Below are positions 7,363-14,919 of a stretch of 36,450 nucleotides of DNA, piece by piece. The notes below the pieces were generated by a model. That model worked only from the letters and a program-made list of their open reading frames with translations, was not told the origin of the DNA and ran no database searches. Source of the stretch: CAZDAW01 sp964503685 (GTDB taxonomy: Bacteria; Chloroflexota; Anaerolineae; Anaerolineales; Anaerolineaceae); assembly GCA_964503685.1 (NCBI GenBank), contig CAZDAW010000028.1:1-36450 (forward strand), in the 5' to 3' direction. Within the stretch, counting starts at the first letter, position 1, and the number at the start of each line of letters is the position of its first letter. Position numbers and translations under genes: made by a program.

Positions 7363-7391
7363 ATTATACAGTAAATTTATAATTACTTCAA
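7363..7391 (-). promoter_or_regulatory. Sigma-70 promoter of the tetR-ABC operon
   Basis: On the minus strand TTGAAG (7391-7386) and TATAAT (7368-7363) are spaced by exactly 17 bases. The expected start is near 7356, inside the operator palindrome. Confidence 0.65.
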
Positions 7392-7464
7392 GGGTAACTT
7401 TTATGGCTAGTGGCTGGGAAGTATTTTTTATATTGAATTGTCGCCGGCAACCCGGATTAATTAA

Positions 7465-7525
7465 TGCGGATGCACGCTGATATGCTTACATGTATTTTGT
7501 TTTGTATCTGCGTTAATCTGCGCTT
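7465..7525. repeat. Degenerate inverted pair of GCGGAT/ATCTGCG units
   Basis: The right part (7505-7525) reads ATCTGCGTTA then ATCTGCGCTT, two tandem copies of a roughly 10-base unit. The left part (7465-7483, TGCGGATGCACGCTGATA) is an approximate reverse complement of it. A related tandem set is at 11023-11051. Such units resemble intergenic 'AATCCGCGTAATCTGTG' repeats scattered in many bacterial genomes; their role is unknown. The gap 7392-7579 between the tetR promoter and the end of the DtxR-type gene shows nothing else. Confidence 0.35.
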
Positions 7526-7579
7526 TCGTATTCTGTTCTTGAACGATTTGCGGGTAGCGTTCCGGGTTATTCTATAAAA

Positions 7580-8254
7580 CTATTTGCCGGGTAATTTCTC
7601 GACAAAAATCGAGCGGGCGGCGGTAAAGCCCAGGGCGATATTCCGTTCTCCGGCGGCAAGGTTTATGGTTTCATTGAACGCCAGGATTTCACCGACCTCG
7701 ATTTGCGCGCCTGGCACAATACCGTTCGTTTCCAGATATTGCAGCAATTCGGGATTTTCTTCGGCGATTTCGTGAATGCGGCGGATAACGACCTTTTCGC
7801 CGGCGGCGATTTGAATCAGGGGGATCCATCCAGCGGCGATGTGTTCGTAGCCGGGCAGGGGATTTCCGTGCGGGCAGGTCTGCGGGCTGTCCAGGTTCTG
7901 ATCCATCTGCTTTTCGATGTTTTCGGAGATGGTATGCTCGATCTGGTGAGCTTCGGAGTGGGTGTCTGACCAGGGTACCTTGAGCATGCGCAGCAGCATC
8001 CATTCGGTCAGCATGTGGCGGCGCATCACCGAACGCGCCAGTTCCTGTCCCTGTTCGGTCAGGCGGTAGCCCTGGGCATTATCCAGATACACCAGGCCGT
8101 CGCGCCCCATGCGTTTGAGGGTATTGGTTACAGTCGGCGGGCTGACGCCTAATAATTCGGCAAGCCGCGCCCCAACAACCGCCTCGCCGTCGCGCTGCAA
8201 AACAAACAGAAAACCAAGGTAATCCTCGATGGTTGCGCTGGCTCTTTCGCTCAT
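7580..8254 (-). CDS. DtxR/MntR-family metal-dependent repressor
   Basis: This 224-residue protein has the three-part DtxR/IdeR layout: winged helix (5-65, recognition helix VSPPTVTNTLKRM), metal-binding dimer domain (about 70-140) and C-terminal FeoA/SH3-like domain (about 145-220). Candidate ligands line up with DtxR at an offset of one: H80, E84, H99, E106 and H107. The position of DtxR Cys102 is His103 here, so metal preference (Fe2+ or Mn2+) is uncertain. There is a further CPHG at 127-130. The start at 8254 (MSERAS) gives the standard N-terminus; an in-frame ATG at 8287 would add 11 non-conserved residues. It is divergent from feoAB, and DtxR-like boxes lie in the shared intergenic region, so repression of iron uptake by metal-loaded protein is likely. 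Confidence 0.88.
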   Translation of the reverse strand: MSERASATIEDYLGFLFVLQRDGEAVVGARLAELLGVSPPTVTNTLKRMGRDGLVYLDNAQGYRLTEQGQELARSVMRRHMLTEWMLLRMLKVPWSDTHSEAHQIEHTISENIEKQMDQNLDSPQTCPHGNPLPGYEHIAAGWIPLIQIAAGEKVVIRRIHEIAEENPELLQYLETNGIVPGAQIEVGEILAFNETINLAAGERNIALGFTAARSIFVEKLPGK

Positions 8255-8295
8255 TATCTGTTTCCACTTTCGTTGTAACCCAATCATAATCTATA

Positions 8296-8324
8296 TTGAC
8301 AAAAATGACTTAAGTATTTATACT
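8296..8324 (+). promoter_or_regulatory. Consensus promoter of the feo operon
   Basis: TTGACA (8296-8301) and TATACT (8319-8324) are exactly 17 bases apart, the strongest promoter match in the window. Transcription should start near 8331, giving a leader of about 85 bases before the feoA ATG. An AAGGAA ribosome binding site is at 8404-8409. Confidence 0.75.
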
Positions 8325-8349
8325 AATTGACGATGTTAGTATATGCTAA
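8319..8349. promoter_or_regulatory. DtxR-like operator boxes over the feo promoter
   Basis: Two overlapping symmetries are visible. TATACTAA (8319-8326) and TTAGTATA (8336-8343) are perfect inverted arms nine bases apart, covering the -10 and the start site. TTAGTATATGCTAA (8336-8349) is a 12/14 palindrome of the form TTAG-N6-CTAA, which is the core pattern of the DtxR/IdeR box. With a DtxR-type gene divergent from this promoter, repression of feoAB by metal-bound regulator is the natural reading. Confidence 0.6.
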
Positions 8350-8415
8350 TATAAATAATTATTAATTAATAACCACTATTATACACCATACCTTTCAAGC
8401 GTCAAGGAACTTTCT

Positions 8416-8664
8416 ATGAATTCTCAATCACCAACAACGACTCTAGCTGATATCTCTATGGGGGAAAGAGTGATTTTTATAGGGAACAGCCGGCGCAGGA
8501 TGATAACCAACCGTTTGATTTCGCTGGGATTCACGCCGGGCGTCGAAATTCAGGTGCTGCAGAATAACGGTCATGGCCCGCTGGTTGTCAACGTGCGCGA
8601 CACCCGGGTAGCGCTTGGGCGGGGGGAAGCGCACGACATTTTCGTTGAACGGAGAAACAAATGA
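8416..8664 (+). CDS. feoA: Ferrous iron transport protein A
   Basis: FeoA is a small cytoplasmic SH3-like protein needed for full activity of the Fe2+ permease FeoB. The 82-residue product has the expected length and pattern: LADISMGERVIFIGN, RRRMITNRLISLGFTPGVEI, then HGPLVVNVRDTRVALGRGEA and a final basic IFVERR. The stop overlaps the feoB start by four bases (ATGA), implying translational coupling. An AAGGAA ribosome binding site lies at 8404-8409. Expression is presumably iron-repressed through the boxes at 8319-8349. Confidence 0.93.
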   Translation: MNSQSPTTTLADISMGERVIFIGNSRRRMITNRLISLGFTPGVEIQVLQNNGHGPLVVNVRDTRVALGRGEAHDIFVERRNK

Positions 8665-10697
8665 CAGCCCAACAAACTCTCACCGATTTTCCTGTAAAGA
8701 ATGTTGTTGCCGAAAGAACCTGTATGATTGCCCTGGCCGGGCAGCCGAATATGGGGAAATCGACATTATTCAATTTATTAACAGGGCTGAACCAGCACGT
8801 CGGCAACTGGCCGGGCAAAACCGTGGAGCGTAAGGAAGGCCGCTTCCATTACCTGGGACGGGAAATTAACCTGGTCGATTTGCCGGGAACTTACAGCCTG
8901 ACTGCCAGCTCGCCGGAAGAGATCATTACCCGCGAGTTCATTTTGCAGGAGCGACCGGATATCGTTGTCGCTGTGGTAAGCGCGGCGAATCTGGAACGTA
9001 GCCTGTACCTCGTTTCCGAGCTGATTTCGTTGCCGGCGCCCCTGATCGTTGCCTTGAATATGATGGATGTGGCCAGGCAGGAGGGTATTCAGGTTGAACC
9101 CAAAGTGCTTGAAGCTGCTCTGGGCGTGCCGGTCATCCCGACCACGGCAACGCGGGCGGACGGCGTACACGAATTGCTGGCGGCCATCGAACGGGTATTG
9201 ACCGGGCAGTACGATCTTGCGCCGCGTAAACCCGAAATTCACGCCGGCCATCGCCAGACATACGAGGAAATCTACAATGCGATCAAGGATTTCGTTCCGG
9301 CGCCGTATCCGGTCGATTGGGTGACGCTCAAACTGCTGGAAGGCGACAGCGACATCAATCAACGAATGGAAGCTGCGCTACCCATTGAACGCTGGGAGAC
9401 GGTGCAGGCCATCCTCAAGGCGCACGACGACGCTCTGCTGGCAATCGCTTCCGGGCGTTATGAATGGATCGAGCGTATGGTGCGGGCGGCAGTTCACCGG
9501 CCGCGTTTGGGTCAGATCAGTCTGACCGACCGGTTGGACCGTTGGGCAACGCATCCTTTTTGGGGGCTGATTATCCTGGCGGTGATTCTGGGTCTGGTTT
9601 TTTGGCTGACGTTTACGATCGGAAGCCCGCTTCAGGGATTGATGGACGAACAGATCGTTATTCCTCTGGGCAATTGGGCGGCGGCCGCTCTGAGCAGCGC
9701 ACCGGCCTGGTTGAGCGGCCTGGTGGTGGACGGCATCATCGGTGGGGTGGGTTCGGTGCTGACCTTTTTACCTATCCTGGCGATCTTCTTTGCCGCTTTC
9801 GGTTTACTCGAAGACGTTGGTTATATGGCGCGGGCGGCCTATGTAATGGATAACCTGATGCATCTGATGGGACTGCACGGTAAGTCGTTCCTGCCCCTCT
9901 TTTTGGGTTTTGGCTGCAATGTGCCAGCGGTGATGGGGGCGCGCATCATCGAATCATGGCCGGCGCGGCTGTTGACTATTCTGGTGGCTCCGCTGGTTCC
10001 CTGCACGGCGCGTATGGCGGTGGTCGCTTTTCTGGCCCCGGCTTTCTTCGGCGAACAGGCGATGTTTGTTTCCTGGGGATTGATCTTACTTTCGCTGGTG
10101 TTACTGGTCGCCGGCGGGGCGCTGTTGAACCGGGTGTTGTTTAAGAATCAGCGTTCGGCTTTCATCATGGAGATGCCTCTCTATCACATTCCCAACTGGC
10201 GCACGATCGGTCTGCTGGTCTGGCAGCGCTCGCTCTCCTTTGTCAAGAAGGCGACGACGATCATCCTGGCGATTTCCATTGTGGTCTGGGCGTTTTCGAT
10301 GTTGCCCGACGGGAATTTGCAAACGAGTTATCTGGCGCGTCTGGGGCAACTGGTCGAACCAGTCGGACGCTGGATGGGACTGGACTGGCGGCTCACAGTC
10401 GCCCTGCTGACCAGTTTTTTGGCGAAGGAAAATTCAGTTGCCACCCTGGGCGTTTTATACGGGAGCGGCGAGGATAGCGGCCTGGCCTCGATTCTGGCGG
10501 CGACGTATTCGCCGGCGACGGCGCTGGCCTTCCTGACTGTTTCAATCCTGTTCATCCCCTGCGCGGCGACGGTGGCCGTCATCCGCCAGGAGACCGGTTC
10601 GTGGCGCTGGACGCTGCTCAACGTAGCCTTTATGCTGGCGTTGTCGGTCGGGGCGGCGATTGCCGTTTATCACCTGGCAGCTTTATTTGGATTGTAA
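8661..10697 (+). CDS. feoB: Ferrous iron permease FeoB
   Basis: FeoB imports Fe2+ across the cytoplasmic membrane with a G-protein domain at its N-terminus. The GTPase motifs are G1 GQPNMGKST (27-35), G2 region WPGKTVERKEG, G3 DLPG (73-76) and G4 NMMD (133-136). The membrane part begins near residue 290 and contains the family's Gate segments, e.g. EDVGYMARAAYVMDNLMHLM and GFGCNVPAVMGAR, with a second related block around AVALLTSFLAKENSVATLG. At 678 residues it is on the short side of the usual range but appears complete. It overlaps feoA by four bases and is followed after one base by the feoC-like gene. Such FeoB proteins are the main iron route in anaerobes. Confidence 0.95.
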   Translation: MTAQQTLTDFPVKNVVAERTCMIALAGQPNMGKSTLFNLLTGLNQHVGNWPGKTVERKEGRFHYLGREINLVDLPGTYSLTASSPEEIITREFILQERPDIVVAVVSAANLERSLYLVSELISLPAPLIVALNMMDVARQEGIQVEPKVLEAALGVPVIPTTATRADGVHELLAAIERVLTGQYDLAPRKPEIHAGHRQTYEEIYNAIKDFVPAPYPVDWVTLKLLEGDSDINQRMEAALPIERWETVQAILKAHDDALLAIASGRYEWIERMVRAAVHRPRLGQISLTDRLDRWATHPFWGLIILAVILGLVFWLTFTIGSPLQGLMDEQIVIPLGNWAAAALSSAPAWLSGLVVDGIIGGVGSVLTFLPILAIFFAAFGLLEDVGYMARAAYVMDNLMHLMGLHGKSFLPLFLGFGCNVPAVMGARIIESWPARLLTILVAPLVPCTARMAVVAFLAPAFFGEQAMFVSWGLILLSLVLLVAGGALLNRVLFKNQRSAFIMEMPLYHIPNWRTIGLLVWQRSLSFVKKATTIILAISIVVWAFSMLPDGNLQTSYLARLGQLVEPVGRWMGLDWRLTVALLTSFLAKENSVATLGVLYGSGEDSGLASILAATYSPATALAFLTVSILFIPCAATVAVIRQETGSWRWTLLNVAFMLALSVGAAIAVYHLAALFGL

Positions 10698-10698
10698 A

Positions 10699-10932
10699 AT
10701 GCTGGAACAACTGCTCGCCGAAATTCGTAAGGGTGGGACGCTAACGCCCCAGATTCTGGCGCTGCGCCTGGGTATGCGCGTTGAGATGGTGCAGGCGATG
10801 CTCGATAGATTGGCGCAGATGGGTTTGGTGAAGGTGTATGAAGCGCCGTGCGTTACCTGCGAGGGCTGCGCCCTTAAAGCGGGCTGCTCGGCGGGCAGTT
10901 CAAAACCCGTGGTGTGGACGGTCGCATCTTGA
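10699..10932 (+). CDS. FeoC-like winged-helix protein with a four-cysteine cluster
   Basis: The start at 10699, one base after the feoB stop, gives a 77-residue protein; an upstream ATG at 10660 would lie inside feoB and is rejected. Residues 1-48 form a small winged helix (TLTPQILALRLGMRVEMVQAML, then LAQMGLVKVYE). Then C51, C54, C57 and C63 appear as CVTCEGCALKAGC, a spacing suited to an Fe-S cluster as in FeoC proteins. FeoC is thought to stabilise or regulate FeoB according to iron or oxygen. Position, size and cysteine pattern agree; sequence similarity within this family is low, so the gene symbol is left open. Confidence 0.8.
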   Translation: MLEQLLAEIRKGGTLTPQILALRLGMRVEMVQAMLDRLAQMGLVKVYEAPCVTCEGCALKAGCSAGSSKPVVWTVAS

Positions 10933-11022
10933 TTGATTGGCGCAATCCACCATTTCGCCGATGAAGTGATCTAATCATTCACTTAAAAACAATGCAGCTT
11001 GCCCTACATCTCTTGATTATCT

Positions 11023-11051
11023 AATCCGCGCAATCTATGAAATCCGTGTGC
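11023..11051. repeat. Short tandem AATCCGCG-type units
   Basis: Three successive units read AATCCGCGC (11023-11031), AATCTATGA (11032-11040) and AATCCGTGTGC (11041-11051). They resemble the units at 7505-7525 on the other strand. They lie in the 137-base gap between the convergent feoC-like and Opp ATPase genes. The gap also has AAGTGA/TCACTT arms (about 10965-10985) without a T-run; no other signal is seen there. Confidence 0.35.
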
Positions 11052-11069
11052 AATTATTGATGCTACAGG

Positions 11070-12071
11070 TCATTCGCCGGCGAAGTGACAGGCGGTGAGG
11101 TGACCTGTTCCGCTGGCGACCAGCTCCGGTTCCCTGGTCGAGCAAATTTCGGGGCAGCCGAGTTGCTGGTATTTCCAGCAGCGCGGGTGAAAACGGCAGC
11201 CAGGGGGGATGTTCAACGGAGAGGGCGTCTCGCCTTTGAGGATGATCTGGCCGCTGCGCTCCTGCGGTTCAGGGATGGGAATGACGGAAACCAGCGCCTG
11301 CGTATAAGGGTGGCGGGCGGCGTGGATGATCTCCTGAGCCGGGCCAATCTCGACTATCTTGCCCAGGTAAAGCGCCATGATGCGATCGGCGATCATCCAG
11401 GCCAGCGAGAGGTCGTGGGTGATGAACAGGTAGGTGAGGCGGTTCTTCTCCCGTAAATCCAACATCAGACGGATGATCTCGGCGCGGATGGAGACATCGA
11501 GCATGGAAACCGGCTCGTCGGCGACGATGAACTCCGGCTCCAGCACCATCGCCGAGGCGATGACCACGCGCTGGCGCTGCCCGCCGGATAGAAGGTGGGG
11601 GTAACATCTGGCGATTTCAGCGGGCGGGTACAGGCCGGCCGATTCGAGGGAAGCGTAGACGCGTTTTTGCAGGTCTTCCTTTGAGCTGGCGCGGCGGTGG
11701 ATCAGCAACGGTTCGGCAATCGTGTCGAAGATCGACTGGCGCGGGTCAAGCGACTCGTAGGGGTCCTGGTAGATCAACTGGAATTTTTGGCGCAGGTTAC
11801 GCAGCGCCGCGCCCTGAACTTTCAATAGATCCTGCTGGCGGTATAAGATTGACCCCCCGCTGGCGTCAATCAGGCGGATGAGCGTCTTGCCAATGGTCGT
11901 CTTGCCGCAGCCCGATTCGCCCACCACGGCCAGCACTTCGCCCTGGTGGATGTCGAAAGAAACGCCGTCCACGGCGCGGGCGAAGGCCGGGGCTTTATTC
12001 CCTGCCAGCAGGCTGCGCCGGCAGGGGAAATGAACTTTGAGGTCGCGAATTTTCAGCAGGGGTTCGTTCAT
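11070..12071 (-). CDS. Opp/Dpp-type ABC transporter ATPase, second subunit (OppF/DppF-like)
   Basis: This is the last gene of the importer operon. Walker A is GESGCGKTT (51-59), the signature LLSGGQRQRVVIASAMVLEP, Walker B FIVADEPVSMLDVS. A C-terminal oligopeptide/dipeptide domain follows with the cysteine-bearing CRFHPRCWKYQQLGCPEIC, typical of this ATPase pair and possibly an Fe-S site. The start at 12071 (MNEPLLKIRD) overlaps the stop of the preceding ATPase by four bases and gives 333 residues; the longer frame upstream encodes only low-complexity arginine-rich sequence. The two ATPases energise uptake of peptides or, in some relatives, oligosaccharides. No clear terminator follows. Confidence 0.9.
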   Translation of the reverse strand: MNEPLLKIRDLKVHFPCRRSLLAGNKAPAFARAVDGVSFDIHQGEVLAVVGESGCGKTTIGKTLIRLIDASGGSILYRQQDLLKVQGAALRNLRQKFQLIYQDPYESLDPRQSIFDTIAEPLLIHRRASSKEDLQKRVYASLESAGLYPPAEIARCYPHLLSGGQRQRVVIASAMVLEPEFIVADEPVSMLDVSIRAEIIRLMLDLREKNRLTYLFITHDLSLAWMIADRIMALYLGKIVEIGPAQEIIHAARHPYTQALVSVIPIPEPQERSGQIILKGETPSPLNIPPGCRFHPRCWKYQQLGCPEICSTREPELVASGTGHLTACHFAGE

Positions 12072-13036
12072 GCGGCGTCGCCTCCGGCGCGAAAGCAGGC
12101 CACGCGGTGATCGGGGCTGGCTTGCAGAACATGCGGCTCCGCCTCTTGGCAGCGCTCCATGCGTTGCGCGCAGCGTTCGTAAAAACTGCATCCGGGCGGC
12201 AAATGCACCAGGCTTGGCGGGTTGCCGGGGATACCGGCAACGATTTGACGTTCTTTGTGAATGTTGGGGAAAGAACTTAGCAAAGCCTGGGTGTAAGGAT
12301 GAAGGGGTTGGTGAAAGATCGCCTCTACGGAGCCTTCCTCCACCAGTCGGCCGGCGTACATGATTGCTACCCGGTTACAGGTTTCGGCGATCACCGAAAG
12401 GTCGTGGGAGATCAGAATCATCGCCAGGTTGAGTTGGGTGCATAATTGTTTGATCAGGTTGAGAATTTGCGCCTGAATCATCACATCCAGGGCGGTGATG
12501 GGTTCGTCAGCGATCATCAGGCGGGGGCTGCAGGCAAGCGCCATGGCGATCATCACCCGCTGACGCATGCCGCCGGAAAATTCGTGCGGGTAACCGGAAT
12601 AACGGCTGCCGGGGATGCCGACCATCTCAAGTAATTCCATCGCTCTGCGGCGGCCTTCGGCGGGCGAGGTCTGCGGTTCGTGGTGCAGAATGGCTTCGAG
12701 GATTTGCGAGCCGGCGGTCTTGACCGGGTTGAGAGCGTTCATTGCGCCTTGAAAGACGACTGAAATCTGCCGCCAGCGGATGCTTTCCATTTCCTTGTCG
12801 GTTTTGGCGATCAAGTCTTCCCCGTCAAAGAAGATTTTTCCGCTGGTAATAGCTGCATTGCGCGGCAGCAGGCGCGGGATGGACAGGGCGGTGGTGGTTT
12901 TTCCGCAGCCCGATTCGCCGGCCAGGCCGAGCAATCCGCCTGATTCCAGGGAGAGGCTGACGCCTCTCACGGCGCGCACCAGTCCCGCCTGGCTGTTGAA
13001 GGTGATGGATAGGTCGTTGATTTCCAGCATGTTCAT
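12068..13036 (-). CDS. Opp/Dpp-type ABC transporter ATPase, first subunit (OppD/DppD-like)
   Basis: The 322-residue ATPase starts at 13036 (MNMLEINDLS), sharing one base with the stop of the permease gene. Walker A is GESGCGKTT (40-48), the signature EFSGGMRQRVMIAMALACSP, Walker B LMIADEPITALDV. The C-terminal domain carries CSFYERCAQRMERC, again the four-Cys type region of oligopeptide ATPases. In its reading frame the ORF runs on a further 270 codons upstream, but these are antisense-like, proline- and arginine-rich codons overlapping the permease, so they are rejected. It pairs with the ATPase at 11070-12071. Confidence 0.9.
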   Translation of the reverse strand: MNMLEINDLSITFNSQAGLVRAVRGVSLSLESGGLLGLAGESGCGKTTTALSIPRLLPRNAAITSGKIFFDGEDLIAKTDKEMESIRWRQISVVFQGAMNALNPVKTAGSQILEAILHHEPQTSPAEGRRRAMELLEMVGIPGSRYSGYPHEFSGGMRQRVMIAMALACSPRLMIADEPITALDVMIQAQILNLIKQLCTQLNLAMILISHDLSVIAETCNRVAIMYAGRLVEEGSVEAIFHQPLHPYTQALLSSFPNIHKERQIVAGIPGNPPSLVHLPPGCSFYERCAQRMERCQEAEPHVLQASPDHRVACFRAGGDAA

Positions 13037-13917
13037 CAATAATCCCTCAGGCGTGGGTTGAGGATGCGATCCAGGGTGTGTCCGGTCAGGGTGAAGGCCA
13101 GGACGATGGCCACGATGCCGAAGCCTGGGGGAATCAGATACCACCAGGCGCCGCGTCCGGCGGCCCCGGCTTCGAAGGCGTAGTGGAGCATGGTGCCCCA
13201 CGAGACGCGCACCGGGTCGCCCAGACCGAGGAAGGCCAGGGTGGCTTCGGAGAGGATAGAGCCGGCGATGACCAGGACGGTATTGGCGAAGATCAGGGGG
13301 ACGACGTTGGGCAAAATGTGAACGAGGATAATGCGCAGGTCGCTGGCGCCGAAGGAACGGACGCGTTCGACGAACTGTCGCTCGCGCAGGCTGAGCACCT
13401 GTGAGCGGGTGATGCGGGCGGTGGAAGGCCAACTGGTCAGGCCGATGACCAGGATAATGATGGCAAAACTCTGCCCGAACATGACGGCCAGAACGATGAC
13501 CAGGGGCAGCGTGGGTAAAACGAGGAAGAAATCGGTGATGCGCATCAACAGGTTGCCCCAAAAACCCTGGTAATATCCGGCAATCAGGCCGACGATGGCG
13601 CCGATGATGATCGATATGGCAGTAGCCAGCAAGCCGATCAGTAATGAAACGCGCGCCCCAGATAACGTGGCCCTGAAGATATCCCGCCCCAGTTCGTCGG
13701 TGCCCAGCCAGTGTGCGCTGCTGGGCGGGTTGAGCACCCCGGCTGCGCTGTCGGCAACCGCTTTTGCATCGAAGGGAAAGGCCAGGGGGCCGAAGATGGT
13801 GATGATCAGGATGAAGGCAAGTAAGATGATCCCCATTTTGCCTAACGGGTCTGACCACATTAACTGCCAGGTCTGGTTCTTCGGCGAGGGTTGTGAAGGT
13901 AAATTTGCCTCGCTCAT
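13036..13917 (-). CDS. Opp/Dpp-type ABC permease (OppC/DppC-like)
   Basis: This 293-residue inner-membrane permease opens with the OppC N-terminal helix (about 27-47) and the conserved HWLGTDELGRDIFRATLSGA. It then has the binding-protein-dependent permease core with the EAA loop RSFGASDLRIILVHILPN that docks on the ATPases, and the typical ending DRILNPRLRDY. Start and stop overlap both neighbours (four bases with OppB-like, one base with OppD-like), so the operon is tightly coupled. Confidence 0.92.
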   Translation of the reverse strand: MSEANLPSQPSPKNQTWQLMWSDPLGKMGIILLAFILIITIFGPLAFPFDAKAVADSAAGVLNPPSSAHWLGTDELGRDIFRATLSGARVSLLIGLLATAISIIIGAIVGLIAGYYQGFWGNLLMRITDFFLVLPTLPLVIVLAVMFGQSFAIIILVIGLTSWPSTARITRSQVLSLRERQFVERVRSFGASDLRIILVHILPNVVPLIFANTVLVIAGSILSEATLAFLGLGDPVRVSWGTMLHYAFEAGAAGRGAWWYLIPPGFGIVAIVLAFTLTGHTLDRILNPRLRDY

Positions 13918-14888
13918 GCTTCTTTAACCCTTGGATCGATCAGCAGATAAACGATATCGGAGAAGAAATTCGCCAGGATGACGACGGCGGCGGAAAGCAG
14001 GAAACTCGCTTCCAGAAGGGGATAATCGCGGCGCAGCACGGCGTCGTACATCAGGCGCCCCATCCCCGGCCAGGAAAAGACTGTCTCGACCTGGATTGCC
14101 CCGCCGACGATCAGGCTGACGTACAGCGCGGTGGTGGTGATGATGGGCAGCATGGCGTTGGGAAGTCCGTGCTGCCAGAGGATGCGGCGGAAGGGCAGCC
14201 CCTTCGCTTTGGCGGTGAGAATGTAATCTTCGGTCAGCACATCGACGAGCGAGCTGCGGGTGATGAGCATGAACTGGCCCATATCGACAATCGCCAGGGT
14301 GATGGTGGGCAGGATGATGTGCCGGGCGGTATCCCAGAACTGCTCAAAGAAAGCGCCAGGGCTCAAGCCGGGCGAGACCATCCCGGAGACAGGGAAGGCG
14401 TTGAGGTAAACGCCGAGGATGATGACCAGGATGAGGCCGGTCCAGAAGGTTGGCAGGCTCCAGAACACCAGCGAAGTGATAACCAGAGCGCCGTCAATGC
14501 GCGTGCCGCGTTTGGCGGCGGCGATCATGCCGGCTGAAACGCCGACGACCACCACGATCACCGTCGCCGCGCCCAGCAGGATCAGGGTGTTGGTGATGCG
14601 CTCCTGAAGGATTTCGGCGACCGGACGGCGGTAGGTGAACGAGATGCCCAGTTCGCCATTGCATAGATTTCTCAAGAAGTAGAGATACTGCACGCTGAGG
14701 GGCTGGTCGAGGCCAAAGGTCTGGCGCAGGCGGGCGATTGCCTCAGGCGATAGACGGCCCGCCCGCGCAAGCAAACGAATGGGGTCTCCGGGCAGGACGC
14801 GGAACAATAGAAAGTTGAAGGTTGCCACTGCCAGGAGGGTGATGAGAACCTGCCCTGTCTTTTTTAGAATGACTTCCAGACGAAGCAT
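13914..14888 (-). CDS. Opp/Dpp-type ABC permease (OppB/DppB-like)
   Basis: This 324-residue permease has the OppB/DppB N-terminus (ITLLAVATFNFLLFRVLPGDP), a periplasmic segment with FGLDQPLSVQYLYFLRNL and GELGISFTYRRPV, and the permease core. The EAA loop is TAKAKGLPFRRILWQHGLPN, and the protein ends LLIDPRVKEA, as in the family. It forms the heterodimeric channel with the OppC-like protein. It starts 31 bases after the binding-protein gene. Confidence 0.92.
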   Translation of the reverse strand: MLRLEVILKKTGQVLITLLAVATFNFLLFRVLPGDPIRLLARAGRLSPEAIARLRQTFGLDQPLSVQYLYFLRNLCNGELGISFTYRRPVAEILQERITNTLILLGAATVIVVVVGVSAGMIAAAKRGTRIDGALVITSLVFWSLPTFWTGLILVIILGVYLNAFPVSGMVSPGLSPGAFFEQFWDTARHIILPTITLAIVDMGQFMLITRSSLVDVLTEDYILTAKAKGLPFRRILWQHGLPNAMLPIITTTALYVSLIVGGAIQVETVFSWPGMGRLMYDAVLRRDYPLLEASFLLSAAVVILANFFSDIVYLLIDPRVKEA

Positions 14889-14919
14889 GAGGTTTTATCT
14901 CAGGGTTTTTAGATCGCGT

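Noticed and set aside
10960..10990. AAGTGA/TCACTT inverted arms after the feoC-like gene as a terminator
   Set aside because: They are followed by A-rich rather than T-rich sequence on the plus strand and have no T-run on the minus strand.
13037..13858. 270-codon upstream extension of the OppD-like ATPase
   Set aside because: It lies inside the OppC-like gene in another frame and is Pro/Arg/His-rich; the ATPase starts naturally at 13036.
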